Source of the DNA: Spirosoma oryzicola | Lineage (GTDB): Bacteria > Bacteroidota > Bacteroidia > Cytophagales > Spirosomataceae | Reading direction: 5' to 3' | Length of the DNA: 64,000 bases | NCBI RefSeq assembly: GCF_021233055.1 | Contig: NZ_CP089538.1 | Span: 4,604,501 to 4,668,500, forward strand | In this document: in pieces, positions 27,601 through 35,985 of the stretch | Layout: each line of letters opens with the position of its first letter | How positions within the stretch are numbered: position 1 is the stretch's first letter | Position numbers and translations under genes: made by a program | The notes under the pieces: model-generated | The model's database searches: none | What the model was told of the DNA's origin: nothing | What the model saw: the letters and a program-made list of their open reading frames with translations, nothing else

Positions 27601-29317
27601 ACGCGTTGCCGACAATGTCATCGAGTTTACTGCCTTCCAGCTTGACATCCAGATCAGTTTTTACAACCAGCGAATCATCCAGATACCCCAGCGCTCTAAA
27701 GTCGGCGTGCCGCACCGTACCGTGCAGATCATAGCGATTTTGGGGACCGCGCAAATCAAATTCACCGTTCAGCGCAAAATCCAGATTGACGTCATTTAAA
27801 ATGAGTTGCCCCTGGAAAAAGGCTTTTTGCAAATTGCCCTGCGCTACAATGTTGCGGTAATCATAGCCCTGCCAGCCAAACCGGGTCAGCCGACTGTCGA
27901 TGTCAATATTAGCTCGTTCGAGATCCGTTCCGTGGCCATTGATGCGCCCTTCTCCATCAAGCTTGCCAAACTGATCCGGCTGATCGATCAATTGACCGAG
28001 TTCCAGATTCTCGCTTTTCAGATTAGCCGAATACGTCGTCCGATCCGCGTTATCGGCTAGCTTGAGGGCAAGGTCACCCGTGACGCTGCCAATGCCGGTT
28101 CGGAATGTTCCTTTCGTCTTGAAATCGTCGAATGCCCCGGCAAACTTGGCGTCGAAACTAACCGTTCCGAGTTTCTGAATTGTATGGTTGAACGATGTAT
28201 CGGGATAGTACTGCCGAATATCGGCCATATTGACCTGCGAAGGCGTAAAATTGAAGTCAACCGTTGTTCGGTCCATGTCGGGCAGTCCTTTCCAGGCAAT
28301 ATCACCCGCCAACCGGCTTCGTCCATTCGGTCCAAAGCGCAGGTCGGTATGGCTCAGCCGAAAATCATTGACCGTACCGGTAAAAATACCGGTTAGATAC
28401 CAAGTTTCGTTTAGCTCCCGCAGGTAATCGGAGAACAACCCCAGGTCTTTCGATTTCACTTCGCTGTCGCGAAAATTTGCGACCATTAGCACCCGGCTGT
28501 TAAAATTGCTGAAAGCCGACGGTTTGTCGTAGAAAAACGTCAGACTATTGCGAATTACTGAACTACCAATGTGCGCGTGCAGCTTGGCCAGCTCCATTTT
28601 GGTATTGCAATACAGGAAGCGTGTGTCAAGCCGCCGAATTTTTAATCGCGAATCGCGGTCAAATCCCGTCAACCCCTTGATGTCAAGTGCAATCGTATCA
28701 CCGAGCACCAGAAAATTCGAGACTTCGGCGGTAAGGTTTTTTAAGGTGAAATGGTTATAATCGAAACTTTTCGGATCGCGCATAAAGGGTTCGCGCGGAT
28801 CTTCAAGCGTGTACGCTCCCTCAACCAGATGAATGTGGCTAATCGTGAAAGGCACATTTTGATTCGGGACGCTCGGCTTCGTGGGGTCGGAGGTCAGTTC
28901 TTCGATGCGGGCAATGAATTCATCCAGGTTCGTATCACCCGTTTTCGGATTTTTGATCATCCGTACGTCGGGCCGATACAGCACTACCTCGTCCAGATGA
29001 ATGTTATGCGCCGACGAGTCGATCAGGTTTCGCAGGTTGTAGTCCGCATCGAGCCGCCCCACCTGAATCATGGGTCGCCCTTCCCGATCGCGGATTCGAA
29101 CGCCCGTCAGCGTAAGCGAATCAAACCATTTAATTGATACATGTTGAATATCAACCGGAAATTGAAGCTTTTCTGATAAGCGCGTCGCCAGTTCGCTTAC
29201 TACCCGCGTCTGAACAGCCGGAACCTGTAATCCCAATACCACACCCAATAGCAAGCCAACTGCTGTGAGCAGCAGGTACAGCAGCGTTTTAAGGAATATG
29301 GCAAAGAATTGACGCAT
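24668..29317 (-). CDS. tamB: TamB/AsmA-like translocation and assembly module protein
   Basis: A 1549-residue protein with one N-terminal membrane anchor (LLYLLLTAVGLLLGVVLGLQ) followed by a very long repetitive beta-rich periplasmic region. The C-terminal TamB (DUF490) domain lies at about 1150-1500 (FNITPDAYCEIQLDRQTGDI; GNYEIQRGEYTFTFQNIINK; LLFNQLLPEG). TamB-like proteins bridge the periplasm as a hydrophobic groove and serve outer-membrane protein assembly or phospholipid transport. A Pro/Ser-rich tail ends the protein. The divergent tamB/tsaD arrangement is familiar in Bacteroidota. About 130 bases separate the two starts. Confidence 0.93.
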   Translation of the reverse strand: MRQFFAIFLKTLLYLLLTAVGLLLGVVLGLQVPAVQTRVVSELATRLSEKLQFPVDIQHVSIKWFDSLTLTGVRIRDREGRPMIQVGRLDADYNLRNLIDSSAHNIHLDEVVLYRPDVRMIKNPKTGDTNLDEFIARIEELTSDPTKPSVPNQNVPFTISHIHLVEGAYTLEDPREPFMRDPKSFDYNHFTLKNLTAEVSNFLVLGDTIALDIKGLTGFDRDSRLKIRRLDTRFLYCNTKMELAKLHAHIGSSVIRNSLTFFYDKPSAFSNFNSRVLMVANFRDSEVKSKDLGLFSDYLRELNETWYLTGIFTGTVNDFRLSHTDLRFGPNGRSRLAGDIAWKGLPDMDRTTVDFNFTPSQVNMADIRQYYPDTSFNHTIQKLGTVSFDAKFAGAFDDFKTKGTFRTGIGSVTGDLALKLADNADRTTYSANLKSENLELGQLIDQPDQFGKLDGEGRINGHGTDLERANIDIDSRLTRFGWQGYDYRNIVAQGNLQKAFFQGQLILNDVNLDFALNGEFDLRGPQNRYDLHGTVRHADFRALGYLDDSLVVKTDLDVKLEGSKLDDIVGNAYFQNGELTLGKRRLSVGTLALMSSIERKDSVGTQRYFDLDSDFLTTRLQGNFQPQRTIDDLKRLAREYQMHFAGDAVGMKAYYEQKQRHAHTNRSKVIPRYGLDFQFIAKDIAPLMAFLSPAVHVAPATRLEGRFMADNTSFLTANVKTDSLQFGKIGFGPTELDVTTSKFTYSEEVLASAIVSSDRQTFSTVLPTRNLQAEASWDVDHISFTSSIDQAGSSNRANLNGQMYFKGDAVDLTFNQSKVRVLDGDWTLNPQSLIRKVGDEYTIRNLSVLNQNQLIQASGKLSSDSVQRLNVQAQNFRLRSLNPLLNTTLGGILNGTVTVRDIYATPIFESEFSVDTLSYQQALVGDLRGRAKWDQLTQKLNVNVNLNRSGADVLTLRGSYTPQQKTDPLALKASLNDADLHILEAFTTDLFSNLGGTASGVVAITGTPTAPVLNGDVSVSGGRGRFDYLKADFTFDDKIYFGENEIITRKLTLRDPDGNTAQVRGGVYHDGFRYFTLGFDADLKNFRILNTSAKDNDLFYGQALVTGKAELYGPINNLTIRANVASNKGTRIYIPLDGATSLTSDDQIRFVNRSSSPSSKTVTNATNGSGTTTSELDMSRIQMDFNFNITPDAYCEIQLDRQTGDIIKAYGQGRLAMKVDTKGDFSMTGNYEIQRGEYTFTFQNIINKRFQIRPNSRITWTGDPYGALLDVAAAYTQYTSLSPLLPVSSTGGDQTRRYPVDLIIKLNGDLGSPAISYDLDVKEYPASSDFRQAVTAFKSRIQSNDQELTRQVSSVLLFNQLLPEGTNLFDQGQVNSGVANSVSELISNQISRLASNLDENLDIGVSIGGFTSGNTQNENLLNNLQLRFSYRLLNDRLRISRDGGFTYGQSQYNAASLLGEWTLEYFITPDGRFRAKVYNRNQQSILGQYSLNSTITTGGGLSFLYTRSFNRLFGSKRNAPGLAPVEKPASEPIAPSPITTSAGSGRTAF

Positions 29318-29437
29318 CCGGGCCCGAAATGCCTAAAGTACAATGATTATTGGAAAAAGCTTATCCTTCAGACAACTAACAGAGGGAACGGTTTAGCAGC
29401 AACTTCCATTATATATTCTACAAGAATCATTATCTAT

Positions 29438-29445
29438 TAGTTTTG
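29438..29445 (+). promoter_or_regulatory. -7 box directly before the tsaD start codon
   Basis: TAGTTTTG matches TAnnTTTG and ends four bases before the GTG start at 29450. If used, transcription would begin at or next to the start codon, giving a leaderless or nearly leaderless mRNA. No clear -33 TTG is seen. Confidence 0.45.
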
Positions 29446-29449
29446 TACG

Positions 29450-30469
29450 GTGAATATTTTAGCGATTGAATCCTCCTGTGACGAAACATCAGCGGCCGTT
29501 TTAGCCAACGGTCAGTTGAAATCCAATATCATCGCCACCCAACTGATTCACGAACAATACGGCGGTGTTGTGCCCGAATTAGCGTCGCGCGCTCACCAGC
29601 AGCATATATTACCCGTTGTCGAACGTGCCTTAGCCGACGCAAATATAGCCAAAACCGACCTGTCGGCCATTGCCTTTACGCGCGGACCGGGCCTGCTGGG
29701 GTCGCTGCTGGTTGGTACGTCGTTCGCCAAAGCGATGGCGTTGGGCCTCTCGATCCCACTTATTGAGGTCAACCACATGCAGGCGCACGTACTGGCCCAT
29801 TTTATTGACGATCAGCATGATGATCGTTCACGTCCGAAGCCAGGCTTTCCGTTCCTGTGTCTAACCGTCAGTGGTGGACATACGCAGCTGGTACGCATCA
29901 ACAGTCCGCTTGAGATGGTCGTGATCGGACAAACGCAGGACGATGCGGTTGGGGAAGCATTCGACAAATCAGCGAAGTTGCTCGGCCTGCCCTACCCCGG
30001 CGGTCCGCTAATCGATAAATACGCGAAAGAAGGCAACCCGCTGGCTTACAAGTTTCCAATGGGCGAAATGTCGGGCCTGGACTTCTCGTTCAGTGGAATA
30101 AAAACGGCTATCCTTTATTTTTTGCGCGATAATATAAAAGCAAATCCGGCTTTCATTACCGAGAATCTAGCTGATATCTGTGCCAGTATCCAGCATACAC
30201 TGGTACAAATGTTGCTGAACAAACTAAAACGGGCTGCCCGCGAAACCGGTATCCGGGATATTGCCATTGCCGGGGGCGTATCGGCCAACAGCGGTTTACG
30301 CTCAGCCTTGACAAAACTCGGTGACGAACAAGGCTGGACGGTGTTTATCCCGCGTTTTGAGTACTGTACCGATAATGCAGCTATGATTGCGATGGCCGCT
30401 CAATTCAAGTACGAACAAAGCGATTTCACCGCGCAGACAGTCAGTCCACTACCCCGAATGAGTTTTTAA
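29450..30469 (+). CDS. tsaD: tRNA N6-adenosine threonylcarbamoyltransferase TsaD
   Basis: A 339-residue cytoplasmic enzyme with GTG start that transfers the threonylcarbamoyl group from TC-AMP to A37 of ANN-decoding tRNAs (t6A). The Kae1/Gcp ASKHA fold is clear: MNILAIESSCDETSAAVL, the metal-binding HMQAH motif (His109 and His113), LTVSGGHTQLV, and the second metal-site region near the end (YCTDNAAMIA). It is divergent from tamB and followed after 8 bases by a MOSC gene, probably on the same transcript. Confidence 0.97.
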   Translation: MNILAIESSCDETSAAVLANGQLKSNIIATQLIHEQYGGVVPELASRAHQQHILPVVERALADANIAKTDLSAIAFTRGPGLLGSLLVGTSFAKAMALGLSIPLIEVNHMQAHVLAHFIDDQHDDRSRPKPGFPFLCLTVSGGHTQLVRINSPLEMVVIGQTQDDAVGEAFDKSAKLLGLPYPGGPLIDKYAKEGNPLAYKFPMGEMSGLDFSFSGIKTAILYFLRDNIKANPAFITENLADICASIQHTLVQMLLNKLKRAARETGIRDIAIAGGVSANSGLRSALTKLGDEQGWTVFIPRFEYCTDNAAMIAMAAQFKYEQSDFTAQTVSPLPRMSF

Positions 30470-30477
30470 GATCAGCC

Positions 30478-31359
30478 ATGACCACTATCTCCGAACTCCA
30501 TATTTATCCCATAAAATCGTTGCGGGGTATTTCCGTAGCCGAAGCAGTTGTTGAAGCCAAAGGACTCCAATACGACCGGCGATTTATGCTGGTTTCACCC
30601 AACGGACAATTTATCACCCAACGGGCGAATCCGCAGATGGCCTTGATTGATGTAGCGATTGACAAGGATCAGCTCCGCGTCTGGCATGTCAACCGTCCCG
30701 ACGATGTGCTGGTGTTACCGCTAGTGGTGCCTGAACAGACGAGCACGTCGCAGGAAACCATGTCGGTAACTATCTGGGATAGTCACGATGTGCCAGCCAT
30801 GACGGTGAGTGCGGAAGCGGACCAGTGGTTTTCGGAGGTGCTTGGACAACCTTGCCGACTGGTGTTTATGCCCGAAACCACCCACCGGGCGGTCGATCCG
30901 GAGTACGCGCGGCAGGATGATGCGGTCAGTTTTGCCGATGGGTATCCATACCTGCTCATTGGGCAGGCTTCGCTCGATGACTTGAACCGGCGATTGCCCA
31001 CTGATGAGCCGGCCAAACCGCTTGACATGCTTCGGTTTCGACCGAGTATTGTCGTTACAGAAAGCGCCCCCTACGAGGAAGACACCTGGGCGCATTTTCG
31101 AATTAGCGACATCGATTTTTACGGAGTAAAACCCTGCGCCCGCTGCGTACTGACGACGATTGATCCGGCAACAGGGCAAAAAGGCAAAGAGCCGCTACGC
31201 ACCCTGGCAACGTACCGCCAGTGGAAAAACAAGATTCTGTTCGGTCAGAATGTCCTGGCCGGTTCGAGCGAGGATCTACCGCTAGGTATTCTTCGCGTTG
31301 GGCAGGTTGTGGAGGTGGTTAGTCATCAGGAGCCGAGACTACAGCCTCCCATTGAGTAA
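30478..31359 (+). CDS. MOSC-domain protein, YcbX/mARC-like
   Basis: A 293-residue protein with the MOSC N-terminal beta-barrel domain (about 1-120: ISELHIYPIKSLRGISVAEA; LQYDRRFMLVSPNGQFITQR) and a MOSC domain (about 130-285). The conserved cysteine lies in YGVKPCARCVLTTIDPATG, and FGQNVLAGSSEDLPLGILRV closes the domain. Family members bind molybdenum cofactor through that Cys and reduce N-hydroxylated compounds. Unlike E. coli YcbX there is no C-terminal ferredoxin domain, so an external electron donor would be needed. It sits 8 bases after tsaD. Confidence 0.9.
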   Translation: MTTISELHIYPIKSLRGISVAEAVVEAKGLQYDRRFMLVSPNGQFITQRANPQMALIDVAIDKDQLRVWHVNRPDDVLVLPLVVPEQTSTSQETMSVTIWDSHDVPAMTVSAEADQWFSEVLGQPCRLVFMPETTHRAVDPEYARQDDAVSFADGYPYLLIGQASLDDLNRRLPTDEPAKPLDMLRFRPSIVVTESAPYEEDTWAHFRISDIDFYGVKPCARCVLTTIDPATGQKGKEPLRTLATYRQWKNKILFGQNVLAGSSEDLPLGILRVGQVVEVVSHQEPRLQPPIE

Positions 31360-31401
31360 TCCTACTGCGTTTTTAAAACCTATAGGCACTACTGCCGTTT
31401 A

Positions 31402-32259
31402 TTGCCTAGTGTTTATTGTTATTCAAGTCCATTGCTTACACCTTTACGCAACGCCTATTACTTGAGTTTACCGGTCGTGTTCGGCGCCGTACTGTCAAAT
31501 CGAATGGCAGCTCGACTGTCTGATGTTACACCGATACACTGGGCCACGCCCATCGTCCTGGCGCTGGTTGTTTTTATTATCTACACCGTTGACCGACTTC
31601 TCGACATCAGAAAGCCGAACGAACCCGCAACGGCCCGACATCAGTTTCACCGTCGATATGCTCATTTGCTCTGGCGCTCGGTGATTGTAGCAGCGGTGTT
31701 AGCCTTCATCCTGTGCTTTTTCTTACCCGGTAGCGTCATAAAGTTTGGTATCGTATTAGGAGGCATTTGTGCTGCTTACATTGGCGCGGTATACCGGCTT
31801 CCTGCCCGTCATCCGGCTTTGTTGTTGAAAGAGCCGCTAGTAGCCGTGCTTTACTCAGCAGGGGTATGGGGAAGCGTGTGGGTGCAGCGCCCAGCCATCA
31901 GTGGTATTGAGATGGCTCAGTTGGCGATGTTTCTGGGCATTGCCTTCCAGAATCTGCTTTTGTTTGCCGTTATGGAAAAGCGTGACTTGCCTGGTCAACC
32001 GGAGTTTTCGCTAGCCACCGAATGGGGCGAAGAACGCTGTGACACCCTGTTACGATGGCTGACCTTTGCCATCATCGCTACCGGATTGACCGTTTGCTTT
32101 CTGACCGAAGACCGATTTGCGCAACGATCGGCGATCATGCTGGCGCTGATGAGTTTGACACTTTACGGAATTCAGCGCTACCCGGCTTATTTTCTTAAAC
32201 ATGAACGCTACCGCTGGCTTGGCGATGGTGTATTCTGGTTCCCCGCGCTGGTTCTGTAA
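31402..32259 (+). CDS. UbiA-like polytopic membrane protein
   Basis: A 285-residue membrane protein with about 7-8 hydrophobic spans. The TTG start at 31402 is chosen because the N-terminal LTPLRNAYYLSLPVVFGAVL looks like a genuine first helix; the next Met (residue 35) would remove it. The segment VFIIYTVDRLLDIRK holds Asp64 and Asp68 spaced as in the UbiA prenyltransferase motif (NxxxDxxxD), but the leading Asn is missing. The second Asp-rich motif is degenerate (LATEWGEERCDT). It may therefore be a divergent or inactive UbiA relative. It follows the MOSC gene by 42 bases, probably in the tsaD transcript. Confidence 0.65.
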   Translation: MPSVYCYSSPLLTPLRNAYYLSLPVVFGAVLSNRMAARLSDVTPIHWATPIVLALVVFIIYTVDRLLDIRKPNEPATARHQFHRRYAHLLWRSVIVAAVLAFILCFFLPGSVIKFGIVLGGICAAYIGAVYRLPARHPALLLKEPLVAVLYSAGVWGSVWVQRPAISGIEMAQLAMFLGIAFQNLLLFAVMEKRDLPGQPEFSLATEWGEERCDTLLRWLTFAIIATGLTVCFLTEDRFAQRSAIMLALMSLTLYGIQRYPAYFLKHERYRWLGDGVFWFPALVL

Positions 32260-32558
32260 CAGTCGATTTTTGGGCAACTGATACGTATAGAATTGCTGTC
32301 TGTCCCTAGGCTACACTATAGAGTTATCATCTACAATCGCCTATTACTTCCTATTTCGGCAGCAATTATCCTCACTATTTACATCAAAATAAAAACTAAA
32401 CTAAACCTCACAGTACTATTATTATATTTTATCATACAACCCGATCATATCCTTTAATTCTGGGTTTTAACAAAAATTATCCTTTTATACATAAATATTG
32501 GTCGAATCGCCTAGATCCTGATTTTCCTGTCAAAACGTATCTCTTCTTTTCATTTACT
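32260..32558. other. AT-rich intergenic stretch
   Basis: The region is strikingly AT-rich compared with the surrounding genes (roughly 32330-32560). No gene, hairpin with T-run or TAnnTTTG box was recognised in it. It separates the tsaD transcript from the SusC locus. Confidence 0.5.
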
Positions 32559-32783
32559 TTACTGATAAAGCGGTAAGGAAGCAACGATCAGCGGTAACTC
32601 TTTCACCCGTTCACCGGATTGATTTTGCCCATCATAGCCGCTTTTTGAAACGACCGGCAACGTAAACGCAGCCCCCTGTCTGGTCAGCAACCAACGTTGC
32701 CGTTTCGATAAAAAGTCGTGGTCAGCAGACAGCGTCCAATGCCCTCGAACGCATAGATGCTCCTGGAGAATTTGCAACATCAT
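32559..32783 (-). CDS. Possible small protein upstream of the second SusC
   Basis: An open frame of 74 residues (starting MMLQILQEHLCV, ending LIVASLPLYQ) on the minus strand. Its base composition and codon choice look like the real genes here, unlike the AT-rich DNA just beyond its 3' end. I recognise no domain or family. If real, it starts only 14 bases from the divergent SusC start at 32798, so the SusC promoter would have to lie inside it. It could equally be a remnant of a larger gene. Confidence 0.3.
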   Translation of the reverse strand: MMLQILQEHLCVRGHWTLSADHDFLSKRQRWLLTRQGAAFTLPVVSKSGYDGQNQSGERVKELPLIVASLPLYQ

Positions 32784-32797
32784 AAACACGCCCCTAT

Positions 32798-35700
32798 ATG
32801 AAACAATCTCTAACTGCAATGCGAGGTTACGTGGCACTACTGGCCGCTTTCGTTTGCCTGCTGGCAGAAAGCCGGGTTTTTGCCAGCGCTGAACCGGCCA
32901 GGCTAGCCGATGTTGACGTGACCGGTGTTGTTACGTTCAAGGATGATGGTACACCCCTACCGGGTGCCTCGGTTTTGCTAAAGGGCAGCACAAACGTGGG
33001 AACCATAACCGATGCGAGTGGTAAATTCCGGATTCGGGTTCCCGACGAAGCCACACTAGTCGTTAGCTATATCGGGTACATATCGCAGGAGATTAAACTG
33101 AACGGACGCACATCGCTCACGGTTGCGATGGAATCCGATGCGCAACAGCTCAGCGAGATTGTCGTGACATCGTTTGGCATCACCCGCGACCGTAAAACGT
33201 TGGGCTATGGACTGAGTGAAGTAAAAGCAGAGCAGCTCACCAAAGCGCCGACCACCGACGTGACAAACTCGCTGGCGGGCAAAGTGGCGGGCGTTCAGGT
33301 AACGGGAGCTGGGGGCGGTTTCGCCGGTTCGAACGTAACTATTCGTGGATTCTCGACGTTTACGGGTAGCAACCAGCCGCTCTACGTGGTCGATGGCATT
33401 CCACTCGACAACTCGGGCGGCAGCAATAGCGTTAATACGGGTGTCGTCAATTCCAGCCGGATCTCCGATCTTAATCCGCAGGACATTGAAAGTGTGAACG
33501 TGTTAAAAGGAGCAGCGGCTACCGTATTGTATGGGTCAAGAGCCGCTTCGGGCGCGATCCTGATCACAACCAAAAAAGGCAAGAAAGGCACCAACCGTCA
33601 GATCTCGTTCTCGACCAATACCGCCGTCGGTACGGTTAGCCGCTTTCCCAAATTTCAGAACGAATACGCGCAGGGAAGCAATGGAAATTACGCCAGCAAC
33701 GTAGCAGGATCGTGGGGACCTCGGATTCAGGGTCAGACCGTTACAAACTGGTTTGGTCAGCCGGAGCAACTTCAGGCGTATCCGAATAACGTTCGCGACA
33801 TTCTTCAAAACTCCATCTCGTCGCAAAACAACATTAGCTTCTCAGGCGCTGCGGACAAATTCGATTACCGGGTTTCGTACGGCAACTCCATAGAAACGGC
33901 GCTGGTGCCCAACAACAAACTCAACCGCAACAACCTGACCGTAAACGCAAGCACTCAGTTGACCGATAAATTCCGCGTGGGAACCTCGTTTACCTACACC
34001 AATTCGACATCGGATCGTACGCAGTCGGGCAATCAGGGCGCAAATCCCTTATGGCGTGGTATTTATGCGCCCCGCAGCTACGATTTAACCAATCAGCCTT
34101 ACCAGGATGCTGCCGGTAACCAGCTTTGGTTTGCGTCCGAAGATCAGCCCTACTGGTCAATCGAACACATCAGAAACCACCAGGAAACCAATCGCTTCTT
34201 CGGCAACATCAACCTGAAATACGATATTCTGAGCTGGCTACAGGCCGACCTGAAAGTTGGGACGGACGTGTACACCTTCAACACCAAAGGCTTTGACGAT
34301 AAAGGTGTACGCAGCAACGCCAACACAACGTCTGCCGGGGCCGGTGGGGTGCTGGACCGTACCGAAATGATTCGCAACCTGAACTCGTACTTTACCCTGA
34401 CCGCCAACCGGAAAATCAGCAACGACCTCCAGTTGATGGCGACGGTGGGTAACGAGATCGTTTCGAACTACAGCAGTTCGTTACAGGATATCGGATTGGG
34501 AATTGTGGTAGCCGGATTCGACAACGTGAAAAACTTCCTGACCTTCAACCCATCGTCAAGCATTACGCAACAGCGGCTGGTTGGTGTATTCGGAGATGTG
34601 GTACTTGATTACAAAACCTGGCTGTCATTCAACGCCAAAGCCAGAAATGACTTTTCCTCAACGCTGGCTCCTGGCAACCGCTCTATTTTCTACCCAGCCG
34701 TGGCAGTAAGTTTTGTGCCCACCGAAGCCTTTCCAACGCTTAAGTCGAAAGTGCTGTCGTCGGCCAAGATTCGGGCCAACGTGGGTGAAGTGGGTAAGGG
34801 AGCCAGTCCGTACGCTATCAACACCTACTACGGCAAAGCCAGCGGAAGCGACGGCCTTGGCTCCACGGGGGTCAGCTTCCCGTTCAATGGACTGGCGGGT
34901 TATACCTACGACAACGGTACCGGCAACCCGAACTTAACACCAGAGTTTACCCGGGAGATTGAATTAGGCACCGAACTAACCTTTTTCAACGGACGGCTTT
35001 CTTTCGACGGATCGGTTTACCGCCGGGATAGCCGAAACCTGATTTTCTCCGTTCCGGTCCCATCCACTTCCGGTTTTACCAGCCTCGTTACCAACGCGGG
35101 CCGGCTATCGACAAAAGGGATCGAGTTCCTGATCTCGGCAACACCAATTGAAAAAGAAAACTTCAGTTGGGAAACGTCGCTTAACTTCACCAGCTTCCGG
35201 TCAGTTGTCGAAGAGCTGGCACCGGGCGTGAGCAACATCTCGATTGGCGGCTTTACATCCCCGAACATCCAGTTGGTTCCGGGACAGCTCTACGGACAAA
35301 TCTGGTCGAACGCTTACCAGCGCGATGGTCAGGGCCGTATGATTATCGGAGCCAACGGTTTGCCGAAAGTATCGACCAACGTACAGGCCGTTGGCAATCC
35401 GAATCCACGTTTTACGGCAGGGTTCAGTAATACGTTCAATTACAAAGGGTTCAGTCTATCGTTTCTGCTCGACTACAAGCACAAAGGAGATCAGCTTTCG
35501 CGGACCATTGGTGATCTGCGCATTAACGGCGTATCGGCTGAAACGGCTGAATTTCCCCGCTTCAACGCCGACGGCACACCCAACAAAGCGTACTTATTTG
35601 ACGGCGTACGCGAAGACGGAACACCGAACACAACCGCAGTAACGGCTCAGCAATACTTTAGTCTGCAAGGAAAATACGTGGCCTGGGAAGGTTATGTCCT

Positions 35701-35953
35701 CGACGCTACGTTCCTGAAGCTGCGGGAAGCCAACCTGACGTACAAATTCCCAACGACCTGGTTTGGTCAATCCAAGTTCATCAAGAACCTGCAACTGTCA
35801 GTGTACGGACGGAACCTGTTCATCTACGCGCCGAACTACCCGGACCTCGACCCGGAACAGAACCTGCTGGGTGTCAGCAACGCGCGTGGTCTCGAATTCG
35901 GTATTACGCCAACCGCCCGTACTGTGGGTGGTAGCTTACGCGCTACGTTCTAA
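32798..35953 (+). CDS. SusC/RagA TonB-dependent transporter (no STN domain)
   Basis: A 1051-residue outer-membrane transporter. A signal peptide (GYVALLAAFVCLLAESRVFA) is followed by a carboxypeptidase-regulatory-like domain at about 45-125 (TFKDDGTPLPGASVLLKGST), the plug (VTIRGFSTFTGSNQPLYVVD; AASGAILITTKKGKKG) and a barrel ending in SLRATF. There is no STN domain and no sigma/anti-sigma pair nearby, so it is not under FecI/FecR-type control. It is followed after 32 bases by a SusD gene that carries an internal stop, then by two peptidase-type genes. This suggests a RagAB-like peptide importer rather than a glycan importer (inference). Confidence 0.94.
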   Translation: MKQSLTAMRGYVALLAAFVCLLAESRVFASAEPARLADVDVTGVVTFKDDGTPLPGASVLLKGSTNVGTITDASGKFRIRVPDEATLVVSYIGYISQEIKLNGRTSLTVAMESDAQQLSEIVVTSFGITRDRKTLGYGLSEVKAEQLTKAPTTDVTNSLAGKVAGVQVTGAGGGFAGSNVTIRGFSTFTGSNQPLYVVDGIPLDNSGGSNSVNTGVVNSSRISDLNPQDIESVNVLKGAAATVLYGSRAASGAILITTKKGKKGTNRQISFSTNTAVGTVSRFPKFQNEYAQGSNGNYASNVAGSWGPRIQGQTVTNWFGQPEQLQAYPNNVRDILQNSISSQNNISFSGAADKFDYRVSYGNSIETALVPNNKLNRNNLTVNASTQLTDKFRVGTSFTYTNSTSDRTQSGNQGANPLWRGIYAPRSYDLTNQPYQDAAGNQLWFASEDQPYWSIEHIRNHQETNRFFGNINLKYDILSWLQADLKVGTDVYTFNTKGFDDKGVRSNANTTSAGAGGVLDRTEMIRNLNSYFTLTANRKISNDLQLMATVGNEIVSNYSSSLQDIGLGIVVAGFDNVKNFLTFNPSSSITQQRLVGVFGDVVLDYKTWLSFNAKARNDFSSTLAPGNRSIFYPAVAVSFVPTEAFPTLKSKVLSSAKIRANVGEVGKGASPYAINTYYGKASGSDGLGSTGVSFPFNGLAGYTYDNGTGNPNLTPEFTREIELGTELTFFNGRLSFDGSVYRRDSRNLIFSVPVPSTSGFTSLVTNAGRLSTKGIEFLISATPIEKENFSWETSLNFTSFRSVVEELAPGVSNISIGGFTSPNIQLVPGQLYGQIWSNAYQRDGQGRMIIGANGLPKVSTNVQAVGNPNPRFTAGFSNTFNYKGFSLSFLLDYKHKGDQLSRTIGDLRINGVSAETAEFPRFNADGTPNKAYLFDGVREDGTPNTTAVTAQQYFSLQGKYVAWEGYVLDATFLKLREANLTYKFPTTWFGQSKFIKNLQLSVYGRNLFIYAPNYPDLDPEQNLLGVSNARGLEFGITPTARTVGGSLRATF

Positions 35954-35985
35954 CAGCCCCCTACTACCCTCAAAAACTTGACATC

